Shown in pieces: positions 8,852-17,503 of a DNA stretch of 64,000 nucleotides. Position 1 is the first letter of the stretch; every line of letters begins with the position of its first letter. The DNA lies in assembly GCA_018399955.1 (NCBI GenBank), contig JAGYNO010000001.1, forward strand, positions 40,295 through 104,294, written 5' to 3'. The DNA comes from Halanaerobium sp. GTDB taxonomy: Bacteria > Bacillota > Halanaerobiia > Halanaerobiales > Halanaerobiaceae. The position numbers and the translations under genes are program-made. The notes below the pieces were generated by a model. It ran no database searches. It was not told the DNA's origin and worked only from the letters and a program-made list of their open reading frames with translations.

Positions 8852-8885
8852 AACCCTGACTATTCAAGTCGGGGTTTATTATTTT
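8852..8885 (+). terminator. Intrinsic terminator after wrbA
   Basis: A 10-bp stem with one G-U pair (8852-8861 with 8867-8876) closes an ATTCA loop. The tail is T-rich but interrupted by single A bases. Confidence 0.75.
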
Positions 8886-8948
8886 GCCCCGCTTTTTCTT
8901 TTTAAATCAGCTTAAATAGTATATAATTTAAATAGTGGGGTGAGTAAT

Positions 8949-9338
8949 ATGAATATCAAGCTGCCTGAAGCTATTATTGAAAAATATAAAATAGAATTGT
9001 TTATTCTTTTTGGCTCATATGCTGAAAACAGCAGTGAAGAAGGAAGTGATCTGGATTTAGCATACAAAAGCAGTAATATCTTAGAAGAAAAAGAAGAATT
9101 AGAGCTTTTAAATGAATTATCACAATTTTATAGGCGTGGAGATATTGACCTTGTTAATTTAAACAAAGCTGAACCAGTTTTGAAAGTAGAGATTGCCAAA
9201 AAAGGTAATTTATTATATGGTAAAAAAGAAAAATTTGAAGAATTTGCTATTTATGCTGCTGCTATTTATGCAGATACTAAATTTTTGCGTGAAGATAGGC
9301 GCAGAATACTAGAACAAAGATTGGAGGCAAGACACTGA
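8949..9338 (+). CDS. mntA: MntA-type nucleotidyltransferase antitoxin
   Basis: A 129-residue minimal nucleotidyltransferase. LFGSYAENSSEEGSDLDL contains the exact GSX10DXD active-site motif, and GDIDLVNL supplies the probable third metal-binding aspartate. In type VII toxin-antitoxin systems such MNT proteins neutralise the HEPN toxin by adding AMP groups to a tyrosine in it. The ATG at 8949 fits GGGGTG six to seven bases upstream better than the GTG at 8940. The stop overlaps the start of hepT by one base, the usual arrangement for this pair. Confidence 0.88.
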   Translation: MNIKLPEAIIEKYKIELFILFGSYAENSSEEGSDLDLAYKSSNILEEKEELELLNELSQFYRRGDIDLVNLNKAEPVLKVEIAKKGNLLYGKKEKFEEFAIYAAAIYADTKFLREDRRRILEQRLEARH

Positions 9339-9745
9339 TGGATGAAATAATTATAAATAAACTCATAAAAATGGAAGAATATCTCGGTGAGTTGGAAAAG
9401 TTTAAGCCTAAAAGCTATAAAAAATATGAAAATGATCAGTTGACAAGGTATGCAGTCGAGCGATTGGTTCAGTTAATTATTGATTTAGCACTTGATGTTA
9501 ATAATACTTTAATAAAAAAATCAGACAAATATCCTGCACAAGATTATTTTTCTTCATTTTTAGAATTAATTGATTTAAGAATATTACCTGAAGAATTTGC
9601 TCGAGAAATTGCTCCAAGTACAGGTATTAGAAATCGGCTCGTACATGAATATGAAAAAATTAATGATAAAATAGTTTATCTAAATCTTGATAAAATTATA
9701 AAATATTATCTTGATTATATTAAATATGTAAATAAAAACTTATGA
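9338..9745 (+). CDS. hepT: HepT-type HEPN ribonuclease toxin
   Basis: A 135-residue all-helical HEPN/DUF86 protein. Near residues 105-112 RNRLVHEY matches the catalytic RX4HXY motif, including the tyrosine that MntA modifies in characterised systems. HEPN toxins of this type cut RNA when free of the antitoxin. Start codon and mntA stop share one base (9338), so translation is coupled. Both key residues are intact, so the pair looks functional. No other mobile-element feature is near, which leaves chromosomal acquisition as an inference only. Confidence 0.88.
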   Translation: MDEIIINKLIKMEEYLGELEKFKPKSYKKYENDQLTRYAVERLVQLIIDLALDVNNTLIKKSDKYPAQDYFSSFLELIDLRILPEEFAREIAPSTGIRNRLVHEYEKINDKIVYLNLDKIIKYYLDYIKYVNKNL

Positions 9746-9785
9746 TTTTTAAATTATTTAAATTAATTGATAAGGAGAGTTCTAT

Positions 9786-10757
9786 ATGAAAATAATAGTT
9801 TTAGATAGTTGTGGACTTAATCCGCAGGAATTAAGCTGGGAAGAGGTTGAGGCACTTGGTGATTTAGAGATCTATAAAAGAACTCCAGAAGCTAAAATTT
9901 TAGAAAGAGCAGAGGGCGCAGAGATTGTATTAACAAATAAAACACCTTTAAGCAGAGATACAATAAATAAACTTGATAGTTTAGAATACATAGGAGTTCT
10001 TGCCACCGGTTATAATGTTATTGATCTTGAAGCAGCAGCAGAAAATGGAATTGAGGTGACAAATGTACCTGCCTACAGCACCGACTCTGTGGCACAATTT
10101 GTTTTTGCCTTACTTTTAGAGGTGGCCCATCATGTTGGAGAGCACAACTCTGCTGTCAAGGCGGGTGAGTGGTCTTCGGCCAAAGATTTCAGTTTTTGGA
10201 AATATCCATTGATCGAGCTTAAAGATAAGAGTATGGGGATTATTGGTTATGGAAGTATCGGGCAGCGTACAGCAGAGCTGGCCCTTGCTTTTGGGATGGA
10301 TGTTATTGTATATGATAGAAGTCCTGAGAAAAAGAAAAATGATCCTGCGGTTATGACAGATAAAATCAACTTTGTTGATAAGGATGAACTATTTAGAAAT
10401 TCTGATGTAATAAGCTTACACTGTCCTTTAACTGAACAAACTAAGGGAATAATAAATAAAGAGAGCATTGCTTTGATGAAAGAAGGTATGATAATTATTA
10501 ATACTGCCAGGGGGCCGCTGATTGTTGAAGAAGATCTGGCTGCAGCTCTTAAATCAGGCAGGGTTTTTGCAGCGGCAGCAGATGTATTATCTGATGAGCC
10601 GCCTAAAGATGATAATCCACTGCTTAAATCAGATAAAACAATTATCACTCCTCATATAGCCTGGGCTTCAAAAGAGTCTAGAGAGCGCTTGATGAAGACG
10701 GCAGTAGATAATGTAAAAAGTTATCTTAATGGTGAGGTAAAAAATTCTATACTTTAG
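9786..10757 (+). CDS. D-2-hydroxyacid dehydrogenase, probably glycerate/hydroxypyruvate reductase
   Basis: A 323-residue NAD-dependent D-2-hydroxyacid dehydrogenase. GYGSIGQRTAELALAFGM (about 156-173) binds the cofactor. The catalytic set is the Arg in NTARGPL, the Glu in DVLSDEPP and the His in TPHIAWAS. D-glycerate dehydrogenase, phosphoglycerate dehydrogenase and D-lactate dehydrogenase all share this fold; the lack of a C-terminal ACT domain argues against the long SerA form. A glycerate kinase gene follows 79 bases downstream, which favours reduction of hydroxypyruvate or glyoxylate. Confidence 0.85.
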   Translation: MKIIVLDSCGLNPQELSWEEVEALGDLEIYKRTPEAKILERAEGAEIVLTNKTPLSRDTINKLDSLEYIGVLATGYNVIDLEAAAENGIEVTNVPAYSTDSVAQFVFALLLEVAHHVGEHNSAVKAGEWSSAKDFSFWKYPLIELKDKSMGIIGYGSIGQRTAELALAFGMDVIVYDRSPEKKKNDPAVMTDKINFVDKDELFRNSDVISLHCPLTEQTKGIINKESIALMKEGMIIINTARGPLIVEEDLAAALKSGRVFAAAADVLSDEPPKDDNPLLKSDKTIITPHIAWASKESRERLMKTAVDNVKSYLNGEVKNSIL

Positions 10758-10836
10758 GACTTCAGTTTAAGGGTGGAGTTTCATTGTTTAATAAAAAAAT
10801 CATATAATCTTAGATAAATATTAAGGAGGATTTTTT

Positions 10837-11970
10837 ATGAATATACTTGCTGCACCAGACTCATTTAAAGGTTCTTTAACAGCTTTGGAGGCTGCAGAAA
10901 ATATCAAAAAAGGAATTAAAAACTTTGATCAAAATATTAATGTCGATATATTACCGATGGCCGATGGTGGAGAAGGCACTGTGCAGTCACTTGTAGATGC
11001 AACTGATGGTGAAATTATTAAAAAAGAAGTTACAGGGCCGCTTGGAGAAAAGGTTGAAGCATTTTATGGCATCTTAGGAGATCAGAAAACTGCTGTAATC
11101 GAAATGGCAGCAGCTTCGGGACTTCCCCTGATTCCAGCAGCAAAAAGAAATCCCCTAAAAACAACTACATATGGTACAGGTGAACTGATAGCCTCTGCTT
11201 TAGATCATGGGGTTGAAAAAATAATTGTTGGTATTGGTGGAAGTGCGACAAATGATGCAGGGGTGGGGATGGCCCAAGCTCTGGGAGCAGAAATACTAGA
11301 TAAAAATGGTAAACAGATTGCTTTTGGAGGAGAAAAGCTCGCTGAGATTAAAGAGATTAATTTAGAAAACCTTGATTCGAGAATTACAGAAGTAGAGTTT
11401 TTGACCGCATGTGATGTAGACAATCCTCTTTTTGGTAGAAATGGTGCTGCATATGTTTATGCACCTCAAAAAGGTGCTGATCAATATATGGTAGAAAAAT
11501 TAGATAATAATCTAAGACATTTTAATGAGGTAGTGAAAAAAGAGCTCGGCAAAAATGTTAATAAGATTCCTGGTGCAGGGGCAGCAGGAGGATTGGGAGC
11601 GGGACTTGTAGCATTTTTAGGAGCAGAACTCAAAGCAGGTGTAGAGATAATTTTGGATTTGATTAATTTTGAAAAAAGACTAAACGGTATTGATCTAGTA
11701 ATAACAGGAGAAGGGATGCTTGATGGCCAGAGTATTTATGGTAAAACACCGGTGGGAGTAGCAAAAAAAGCTAAAGAAAAAGGGATTCCTGTTATTGCTC
11801 TAGCCGGCACACTTGGTTTTGGTGTTGAAAAAGTTCTGGACCAAGGTATTGATGCTTATTTCAGCATCATTGATAAACCAGCAGATCTTGATGCAATTAT
11901 TAAAGAAACACCAGATCTGATTCAGAAATTGAGTGAACAGATTATAAGAACAGCTTCAATTTTAAATTAA
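10837..11970 (+). CDS. Glycerate kinase, GarK/GlxK family
   Basis: A 377-residue glycerate kinase. The N-terminal block PDSFKGSLTALEAAENI, then MADGGEGTV (about residues 44-52), GIGGSATNDAGVGMAQALG and PGAGAAGGLGAGLVAF are the conserved family blocks, and ITGEGMLDGQS is the C-terminal one. Members phosphorylate D-glycerate, generally to 2-phosphoglycerate, feeding glycolysis. AAGGAGG precedes the ATG by about 9 bases. Together with the preceding dehydrogenase it gives a serine or hydroxypyruvate to 2-phosphoglycerate route. A long palindrome begins four bases after the stop. Confidence 0.92.
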   Translation: MNILAAPDSFKGSLTALEAAENIKKGIKNFDQNINVDILPMADGGEGTVQSLVDATDGEIIKKEVTGPLGEKVEAFYGILGDQKTAVIEMAAASGLPLIPAAKRNPLKTTTYGTGELIASALDHGVEKIIVGIGGSATNDAGVGMAQALGAEILDKNGKQIAFGGEKLAEIKEINLENLDSRITEVEFLTACDVDNPLFGRNGAAYVYAPQKGADQYMVEKLDNNLRHFNEVVKKELGKNVNKIPGAGAAGGLGAGLVAFLGAELKAGVEIILDLINFEKRLNGIDLVITGEGMLDGQSIYGKTPVGVAKKAKEKGIPVIALAGTLGFGVEKVLDQGIDAYFSIIDKPADLDAIIKETPDLIQKLSEQIIRTASILN

Positions 11971-11973
11971 ATA

Positions 11974-12020
11974 AATTGTCCTAAATTGTTGGTACCTGGT
12001 ACCAACAATTTAGGACAATT
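11974..12020. repeat. GGTACC-centred perfect palindrome, copy 1 (23-bp arms)
   Basis: Two 23-base arms (11974-11996 and 11998-12020) are perfect reverse complements around a single T. The centre is GTTGGTACC-T-GGTACCAAC. The same core occurs at 59944-59976 and 63395-63411, each time just after a stop codon. Outside the core the flanks differ between copies but stay complementary within a copy. It may act as a 3' hairpin of the glycerate kinase transcript, although no T-run follows. Confidence 0.85.
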
Positions 12021-12055
12021 AACAATAAAAATATAAAGACAAGTGGAGAGTATTT

Positions 12056-13321
12056 ATGCTTAAATCATTTAAGAATAAATTAAGACAGAACAATTTTTTT
12101 AAAATGAAAACTGAGTTTTCAATTCTGCAGTTTTTCTTCTGGAGTACCTGGGCTGTTTATGGAGCCTATCTTGTCTATTATTTAGATGATATTGGCTACA
12201 GCAGTATGCGTATTGGAACATTAATGTCACTAAGAACTTTAATGGGACTTATCGGTCCACCTTTAATTGGTTATACTGCAGATAAGATTGAAAATAGGAA
12301 AGCAGTATTTATGGTCTCAATGGCTTTCTTGGGGATTACTGTAGCACCTTTTCCTTTTTATGGAGATCTGATGATAGCTCTTTCGATTGCAATGATAGGC
12401 ATACTATGGGAGCCCCAGCAGTCTGTTTTGGACAGCTGGATTCTTGAGACTTCAGATCAATTAGCGGTTAATTATGGATTTATGCGTGCCTGGGGTTCAA
12501 TTGGTTTTGCTTTTACAGTTGTAATTTTTGGTCAGATTATCAACTGTTTTGGCTGGAAGATTCATTTTATGGGCTATGGTTTAATTGCATTTATAACTAT
12601 TTTTACTGCATATTTTATAAAAGATATTAGTTATCAAAATATTAAAGTTAGTCAAAAAAATACAGAATTAAGCTCACAAGATTTTAATAGAGAAGAGAAA
12701 GAGGCAGCCGAAAGAGATACAGCAAAAGATAAAAATATCCTGCGTTTATTTAAAAACAAAGGCTATATATTTATATTATTTGTTACAGTTTTGATTTTTA
12801 TACCTGCAATGATGATTTTTGTTTATCTTGCACCTGCTATTAAAGCAGTTGGTGGTGATTCAAGAGACCTCGGTTATACCCTGTTTTTTAATGCATTAAG
12901 TGAAGCACCAATATTTTTTACTGCCAAATATTTTTTGGAGAGATATAAAACAAAACCTTTATTGTTATTTGCGGCTGTATTTTATATGATCAGGATAATT
13001 ATTGCTGCCTTGGCTACTTCGCCTTTTTATTTTATATTTTTTGGTATGCTGCAGTCTTTATCTTATGGAGTATTTCTTGTGACGGTACGCTATTATGTTA
13101 AATTAGTTGCCCCAGAAGATCTTAAAACAACTGCACAAAGTATTGCTTTAATGGCCGGTTTTGGTGGGGGAGGGATTATCGGCAGCCTGCTTGGAGGATA
13201 TCTGATCGATAATTTTGGGATATCAGCAATGTATAGTGTCTGTATTTCCTTGAGTTTTTTTGCAGTACTTACACTCTTGATTTCTATAATATTAGATTTA
13301 AATAAAAATCAAGCCTTTTGA
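12056..13321 (+). CDS. MFS transporter (nucleoside/LacY-like MFS_1 group)
   Basis: A 421-residue inner-membrane protein with about twelve hydrophobic segments and a charged cytosolic loop near residues 195-230 between the two halves. LRTLMGLIGPPLIGYTADKIENRK has the MFS loop 2-3 signature form (G-Y-x-A-D-K-x-x-x-R-K). The family includes nucleoside and sugar proton symporters. It lies downstream of the glycerate genes, but the palindrome between them may end that transcript, so a link to glycerate uptake is only a possibility. Confidence 0.82.
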   Translation: MLKSFKNKLRQNNFFKMKTEFSILQFFFWSTWAVYGAYLVYYLDDIGYSSMRIGTLMSLRTLMGLIGPPLIGYTADKIENRKAVFMVSMAFLGITVAPFPFYGDLMIALSIAMIGILWEPQQSVLDSWILETSDQLAVNYGFMRAWGSIGFAFTVVIFGQIINCFGWKIHFMGYGLIAFITIFTAYFIKDISYQNIKVSQKNTELSSQDFNREEKEAAERDTAKDKNILRLFKNKGYIFILFVTVLIFIPAMMIFVYLAPAIKAVGGDSRDLGYTLFFNALSEAPIFFTAKYFLERYKTKPLLLFAAVFYMIRIIIAALATSPFYFIFFGMLQSLSYGVFLVTVRYYVKLVAPEDLKTTAQSIALMAGFGGGGIIGSLLGGYLIDNFGISAMYSVCISLSFFAVLTLLISIILDLNKNQAF

Positions 13322-13395
13322 GCTTTATATATTCATAATAAACTTTCTACTGTCTTTCTAAAAAACAAATCTGATTCAAGGAGGTTCAAAAAACT

Positions 13396-14061
13396 ATGAT
13401 TAAAGCAGTTATATTTGATATGGATGGTGTGATAGTTGATACAGAACCAATTTACGAAAGTGTAAATGAGGATTTTTACGCAAAATACGGAATAGATATG
13501 CAGGAAATTGATACTGAAAAATATATTGGTGTAAATCTTATAGAAACCTGGAAGGATTTATTAAATAATTTTGAATTAAAAGCTGAATTTAAAGATTATA
13601 GTCTTGAAGATATAATCGAAGATCATGTACACAGCTATTATAAAGGTTTAGAAGCTTCCAATGAGCTTAAATTAATGCCGGGAATAATTGAATGGTTTAA
13701 ATATTTAAAAGAAAATGGTTATAAGATGATTATTGCATCTTCATCTTATCAGCCAATTATCGAGTATATTATTCAAGAATTCGGGCTTGATGATTTTGTA
13801 GAAGGTTATGTAGATGGAAATGCAGTTGAAAATGGAAAACCTGCTCCAGATATATTTATAAAAGCTGCAGAAAAACTTGGCTTGAAAAATGAAGAGTGTT
13901 TGGTTGTAGAAGATTCTGAACATGGAATAAGTGGAGCTAAGAAAGCGGGCAGCAGGGTTGTTGGTTTTAAACAGCGTCAAGATGCTGAACAGGATCTATC
14001 AAAGGCAGATATCGTGATCGAAGAGTTCAATAAGAAAAATCTTCTTAAAATTTTTGAATAA
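13396..14061 (+). CDS. HAD phosphatase, beta-phosphoglucomutase-like
   Basis: A 221-residue HAD subfamily IA hydrolase. Motif I is FDMDGVIVDTEP at residues 7-18, motif II is the serine in IIASSSY, motif III is the lysine in NGKPAPDIF, and motif IV is VVEDSEHG. The cap domain sits between motifs I and II. Substrates in this group are small sugar phosphates or related compounds, and the sequence does not decide between a phosphatase and a mutase. It has its own ribosome-binding site (AGGAGG), and no terminator was found between the upstream MFS gene and this one. Confidence 0.85.
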   Translation: MIKAVIFDMDGVIVDTEPIYESVNEDFYAKYGIDMQEIDTEKYIGVNLIETWKDLLNNFELKAEFKDYSLEDIIEDHVHSYYKGLEASNELKLMPGIIEWFKYLKENGYKMIIASSSYQPIIEYIIQEFGLDDFVEGYVDGNAVENGKPAPDIFIKAAEKLGLKNEECLVVEDSEHGISGAKKAGSRVVGFKQRQDAEQDLSKADIVIEEFNKKNLLKIFE

Positions 14062-14168
14062 TATCTGATTCTTATAATCAATTTAAAGAAATTCATATTT
14101 TCTTCACATTTTTCTCCTATAGTTATATTAAAGCAAAATACTCAAGTTTATAAGGAGATGTGATATTT

Positions 14169-14441
14169 ATGTTTAGATTTGGCCATATGGGATTTATGCC
14201 CTGGGGAGGTGGCGGTTTTATGATGTTTTTCTGGATTATTATTATTGCTGCAGTGATATATTTTGTAGTGAAAAAAGGTCAGGAAGATAAATATAATAAT
14301 AGAAGAGATAATTTTCAGCAGAGAGAACAAATTGATCATTATAAAAATGATAAAGCTGAAGAAATTGCTCGAGAACGCTATGCTAAAGGTGAAATTTCAA
14401 AAGAAGAACTAAATGAGATTTTGAATAACTTAAGAAGATAA
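14169..14441 (+). CDS. Small membrane protein with SHOCT domain
   Basis: A 90-residue protein. One transmembrane segment lies at about residues 14-36 (MMFFWIIIIAAVIYFVV), after a glycine-rich N-terminus with GFMPWGGGGF. The C-terminus, RYAKGEISKEELNEIL, is a SHOCT domain, a short helical module often at the end of small membrane proteins and thought to aid oligomerisation. The ATG at 14169 follows AAGGAG by about 11 bases; the GTG at 14160 is too close to it. Function unknown. Confidence 0.8.
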   Translation: MFRFGHMGFMPWGGGGFMMFFWIIIIAAVIYFVVKKGQEDKYNNRRDNFQQREQIDHYKNDKAEEIARERYAKGEISKEELNEILNNLRR

Positions 14442-14453
14442 ATTCTTTAAAAA

Positions 14454-14499
14454 CCTGCAGTAAATGTTGATTATTTGCTGTAGGTATTTATTTATTTTA
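14454..14499 (+). terminator. Terminator after SHOCT gene
   Basis: A 12-bp stem with two G-U pairs (14454-14465 with 14473-14484) closes a 7-base loop and is followed by a T-rich tail interrupted by A. Confidence 0.75.
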
Positions 14500-14525
14500 A
14501 ATTTTCAATAAATTAAAAATATTTC

Positions 14526-14554
14526 TTGAATTAAAAATTATCTTATGGTAGAAT
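14526..14554 (+). promoter_or_regulatory. Promoter of the eut operon
   Basis: TTGAAT and TAGAAT are separated by exactly 17 bases. Transcription would begin near 14561, leaving a leader of about 118 bases before eutA that contains the hairpins described next. Confidence 0.6.
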
Positions 14555-14560
14555 TTGCTT

Positions 14561-14653
14561 AAACAGCACTAAAACAGCTGTTTCTTAAAATTGTATAATA
14601 AATGATCAATAAAGCCTGTATATTAAATAAGAATTTTTTTATACAGGTTTTTT
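14561..14653 (+). promoter_or_regulatory. eut leader with early hairpin and terminator-like hairpin
   Basis: A first hairpin pairs AAACAGC (14561-14567) with GCTGTTT (14577-14583). A second pairs CCTGTATA (14615-14622) with TATACAGG (14640-14647) and runs into six T, then more T after a short A run. The second looks like an intrinsic terminator placed between the promoter and eutA, the usual site of an attenuator. In other Firmicutes eut operons are controlled by antitermination (EutV) or B12 elements; I cannot recognise either here. Confidence 0.5.
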
Positions 14654-14678
14654 AAATTTTTTATGCTGGAGGTGAAGA

Positions 14679-16106
14679 ATGGAAACAATTATAAGTGCTG
14701 GTATTGATATTGGAACATCAACTACACAGATAGTCTTTAGTAATATTACCCTAGAAAATATTGCTTCAGATTATACAGTACCCCAGATAAATATTATTGA
14801 TAAAGAGATTATCTATAAAAGTGATATTTATATCACACCACTTCTTTCTGAGGATGAGATCGATAGTGTAGGATTAAGAGGTATCATTGAAAAAGAATAT
14901 TCTAAAGCTGATATTTCAAAAAGTGAAGTTAGTACCGGGGCAGTGATTATTACTGGAGAAACGGCTCGTAAGAAGAATGCTGAATTGATTTCAAAAGAGA
15001 TGAGTGACCTAGCGGGAGATTTTGTTGTTGCCTCTGCAGGTCCCGATTTGGAAGCGATTATTGCTGCTAAAGGTGCTGGTGTGGATCAACTATCGAAAAA
15101 AGAAAATGCACTTGTTATTAATTTTGATATTGGAGGTGGTACAACTAATATTGCTGTTTTTGATTCTGGAGAGATTATAGATACCGCCTGTTTTGACCTC
15201 GGTGGACGGTTAATAAAAATTGATGATAATAAAAAAATTCATCATGTTTCTGAGAAGCTAAAAAAATTAGCTGAGAGTTTAAATGTTGAGCTAGAACAGG
15301 GCAGAGAAATTGCTGTCCACGAATTGGAAGTTCTGGCTGATAAGATGGCTGATATTTTAACAGAGATCCTTTTTGCTGAAGTAAAAAGCGATGATTATAT
15401 ATATTTAATTACAAATCATGATTTAAAGAAAAAATATAATCCAGATTATATCTCTTTTTCTGGAGGAGTAGCTGATTATATCGGAAATCAAAGTCATCAA
15501 GATAATTATGATAAATATAATGATCTGGGTATAATCTTAGGAGAAAAAATTACGGAATCGCCTCTATATAAAGAGAATAATATTTTCAATGCAGAAGAAA
15601 CGATAAGGGCTACTGTGGTTGGAGCGGGTAGTCATACTACAAATATAAGCGGCAGTACTATTACATATACATCAGATATATTACCGCTTAAAAATATTCC
15701 TGCTGTAAAAATAGATGAGAATGAAATTAATAGTGAAGCAGAGTTTAAAACGGCAGTAAAGCAAAAAATGAACTGGTATAATTTAGAGGACGGTCATCAG
15801 GCAGCTGCACTTGCTCTTAAAGGTAAGAAAAATTATAGTTTTGCTGAAATTACAAGCTTAGCGGAAATGATCATTGAGGCTGAAGAAGAAATTGTTGAAT
15901 CCGATTTTCCTTTGATAGTAATTTTAGAACATGATGCGGCAAAGGTGCTGGGACAGACTTTAAATAGAATTCTTGATCACAAAAAAAGTATTGTTTCTTT
16001 AGATGGTATTAAGATTAATGATGGTGATTATATAGATATTGGTAAACCCCTTGCAGGTGGAAAGGTGCTGCCTGTAATAATCAAAACCCTGATATTTGAT
16101 AATTAA
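14679..16106 (+). CDS. eutA: Ethanolamine ammonia-lyase reactivating factor EutA
   Basis: A 475-residue actin/Hsp70-fold protein. SAGIDIGTSTTQIVFS near the N-terminus and NFDIGGGTTNIAVFD near residue 150 are the two phosphate-binding blocks, and ISFSGGVADYIG near 260 is typical of EutA. The protein uses ATP to exchange damaged cobalamin in ethanolamine ammonia-lyase for fresh adenosylcobalamin. Length agrees with the family. It starts after GGAGGTG and precedes eutB by 17 bases, so the reactivase is made together with its enzyme. Confidence 0.93.
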   Translation: METIISAGIDIGTSTTQIVFSNITLENIASDYTVPQINIIDKEIIYKSDIYITPLLSEDEIDSVGLRGIIEKEYSKADISKSEVSTGAVIITGETARKKNAELISKEMSDLAGDFVVASAGPDLEAIIAAKGAGVDQLSKKENALVINFDIGGGTTNIAVFDSGEIIDTACFDLGGRLIKIDDNKKIHHVSEKLKKLAESLNVELEQGREIAVHELEVLADKMADILTEILFAEVKSDDYIYLITNHDLKKKYNPDYISFSGGVADYIGNQSHQDNYDKYNDLGIILGEKITESPLYKENNIFNAEETIRATVVGAGSHTTNISGSTITYTSDILPLKNIPAVKIDENEINSEAEFKTAVKQKMNWYNLEDGHQAAALALKGKKNYSFAEITSLAEMIIEAEEEIVESDFPLIVILEHDAAKVLGQTLNRILDHKKSIVSLDGIKINDGDYIDIGKPLAGGKVLPVIIKTLIFDN

Positions 16107-16123
16107 AAGATGAGGTGAATTTT

Positions 16124-17503
16124 ATGAATTTGAAGACCAGGTTATTTGGCGAGGTATTTAGCTTTGATTCAGTAAAAGAAGTTTTAGGAAAAGCAAATGA
16201 GGAAAAATCAGGAGATCAGCTGGCTAAAACTGCGGCTGAATCCGTAACAGAAAGAATTGCTGCAAAGACAGTTTTGAGCAACCTTTTACTAGCTGACCTC
16301 CGCAATCATCCAGTCGTACCATATGAAGAAGATGAGGTAACTCGGGTTATTCAGGATGACATGAACGAAAAAATATATGCTGAAATTAAAAATTGGACAG
16401 CTGCAGAGCTGAGAGAGTGGATATTAGATGACAAGATCAGAGGTAGTGATATTAAAAGGATAAGCAGAGGCTTAAGCAGTGAGATGATAGCTGCGGTTAC
16501 AAAACTTATGTCAGATCTTGACCTAATCTATGCAGCCAAAAAAATTAATATTACAGCTCACTGTAATACTACTATAGGAAGAGAAGGTACACTTGCGATG
16601 CGTCTCCAGCCAAATCATCCTACTGATGATATAGATGGTATTATGCCTTCAGTTATGGAAGGTTTTTCTTATGGAAATGGAGATGCAGTGTTAGGCTTAA
16701 ACCCTGTAAATGATGGGGTAAGTAATGTTGAAAATATCTTAAAACATTTTGATGAATTTAAAAATAAATGGGAGATACCAACCCAAATTTCAGTTTTGGC
16801 CCATATTTCTACACAGATGAAGGCGGTTAAAAATGGAGCACCGATTGATATGTTTTTTCAGAGCATTGCAGGCTCAGAAAAAGGTAATGAAGCTTTTGGT
16901 GTGGATGTCGAATTATTGACCGAAGCTAGAGAGTTAGCTTTAAAAGAAGGTACCTCTGCTGGCCCAAATGTGATGTATTTTGAGACAGGTCAGGGTTCTG
17001 AATTATCCTCAGATGCTCATCATAGTGCAGATCAGCTGACAATGGAAGCAAGATGTTATGGCCTTGCAAAGAGATTTGAACCATTTTTGGTAAATACAGT
17101 TGTTGGATTTATAGGACCAGAATATTTATATGACGGCAAACAGATGATAAGAGCCGGTTTAGAAGATCATTTTATGGGTAAGTTAAGCGGAATTTCTATG
17201 GGGGTAGACTGCTGTTATACAAATCATATGAAAACTGATCAAAATGATGTAGAAAAACTGGCAGTTTTGCTTGCAAATGCAGGCTGCAACTATTTCATAG
17301 GTGTACCTGTTGGTGATGATGTAATGCTCAATTATCAGGCTGCAGGTTATCATGATGCTCAAGCAGTCAGAGAAGTTGTCGGTTTGAGGCCGATTAGAGA
17401 ATTTGAAGAATGGCTGAAAAAAATGGGCTTAATGAAAAATGGAAGGTTAACTTCCAAAGCTGGTGATCCTTCGATATTCTTGAATAGTAATGGGGTGAAG
17501 TAG
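16124..17503 (+). CDS. eutB: Ethanolamine ammonia-lyase large subunit EutB
   Basis: A 459-residue EutB. NITAHCNTTIGREGTLAMRL, MEGFSYGNGDAVLGLNPV, FETGQGSELSSDAHH and GVDCCYTNHMKTDQND are conserved blocks of the TIM-barrel subunit that binds ethanolamine and carries out the radical deamination to acetaldehyde and ammonia with adenosylcobalamin. I choose the ATG at 16124, since GAGGTG at 16112-16117 is its ribosome-binding site and contains the alternative GTG. The stop directly abuts eutC. Full length suggests a working enzyme. Confidence 0.96.
   Translation: MNLKTRLFGEVFSFDSVKEVLGKANEEKSGDQLAKTAAESVTERIAAKTVLSNLLLADLRNHPVVPYEEDEVTRVIQDDMNEKIYAEIKNWTAAELREWILDDKIRGSDIKRISRGLSSEMIAAVTKLMSDLDLIYAAKKINITAHCNTTIGREGTLAMRLQPNHPTDDIDGIMPSVMEGFSYGNGDAVLGLNPVNDGVSNVENILKHFDEFKNKWEIPTQISVLAHISTQMKAVKNGAPIDMFFQSIAGSEKGNEAFGVDVELLTEARELALKEGTSAGPNVMYFETGQGSELSSDAHHSADQLTMEARCYGLAKRFEPFLVNTVVGFIGPEYLYDGKQMIRAGLEDHFMGKLSGISMGVDCCYTNHMKTDQNDVEKLAVLLANAGCNYFIGVPVGDDVMLNYQAAGYHDAQAVREVVGLRPIREFEEWLKKMGLMKNGRLTSKAGDPSIFLNSNGVK

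Noticed and set aside
10247..10648. Open frame of 133 codons on the minus strand
   Set aside because: Fully opposite the hydroxyacid dehydrogenase gene; serine- and leucine-rich composition of an antisense translation and no family.
14526..14678. Cobalamin riboswitch before eutA
   Set aside because: The leader is far too short and lacks the B12-box bases. No B12 element was seen before mcmB either.
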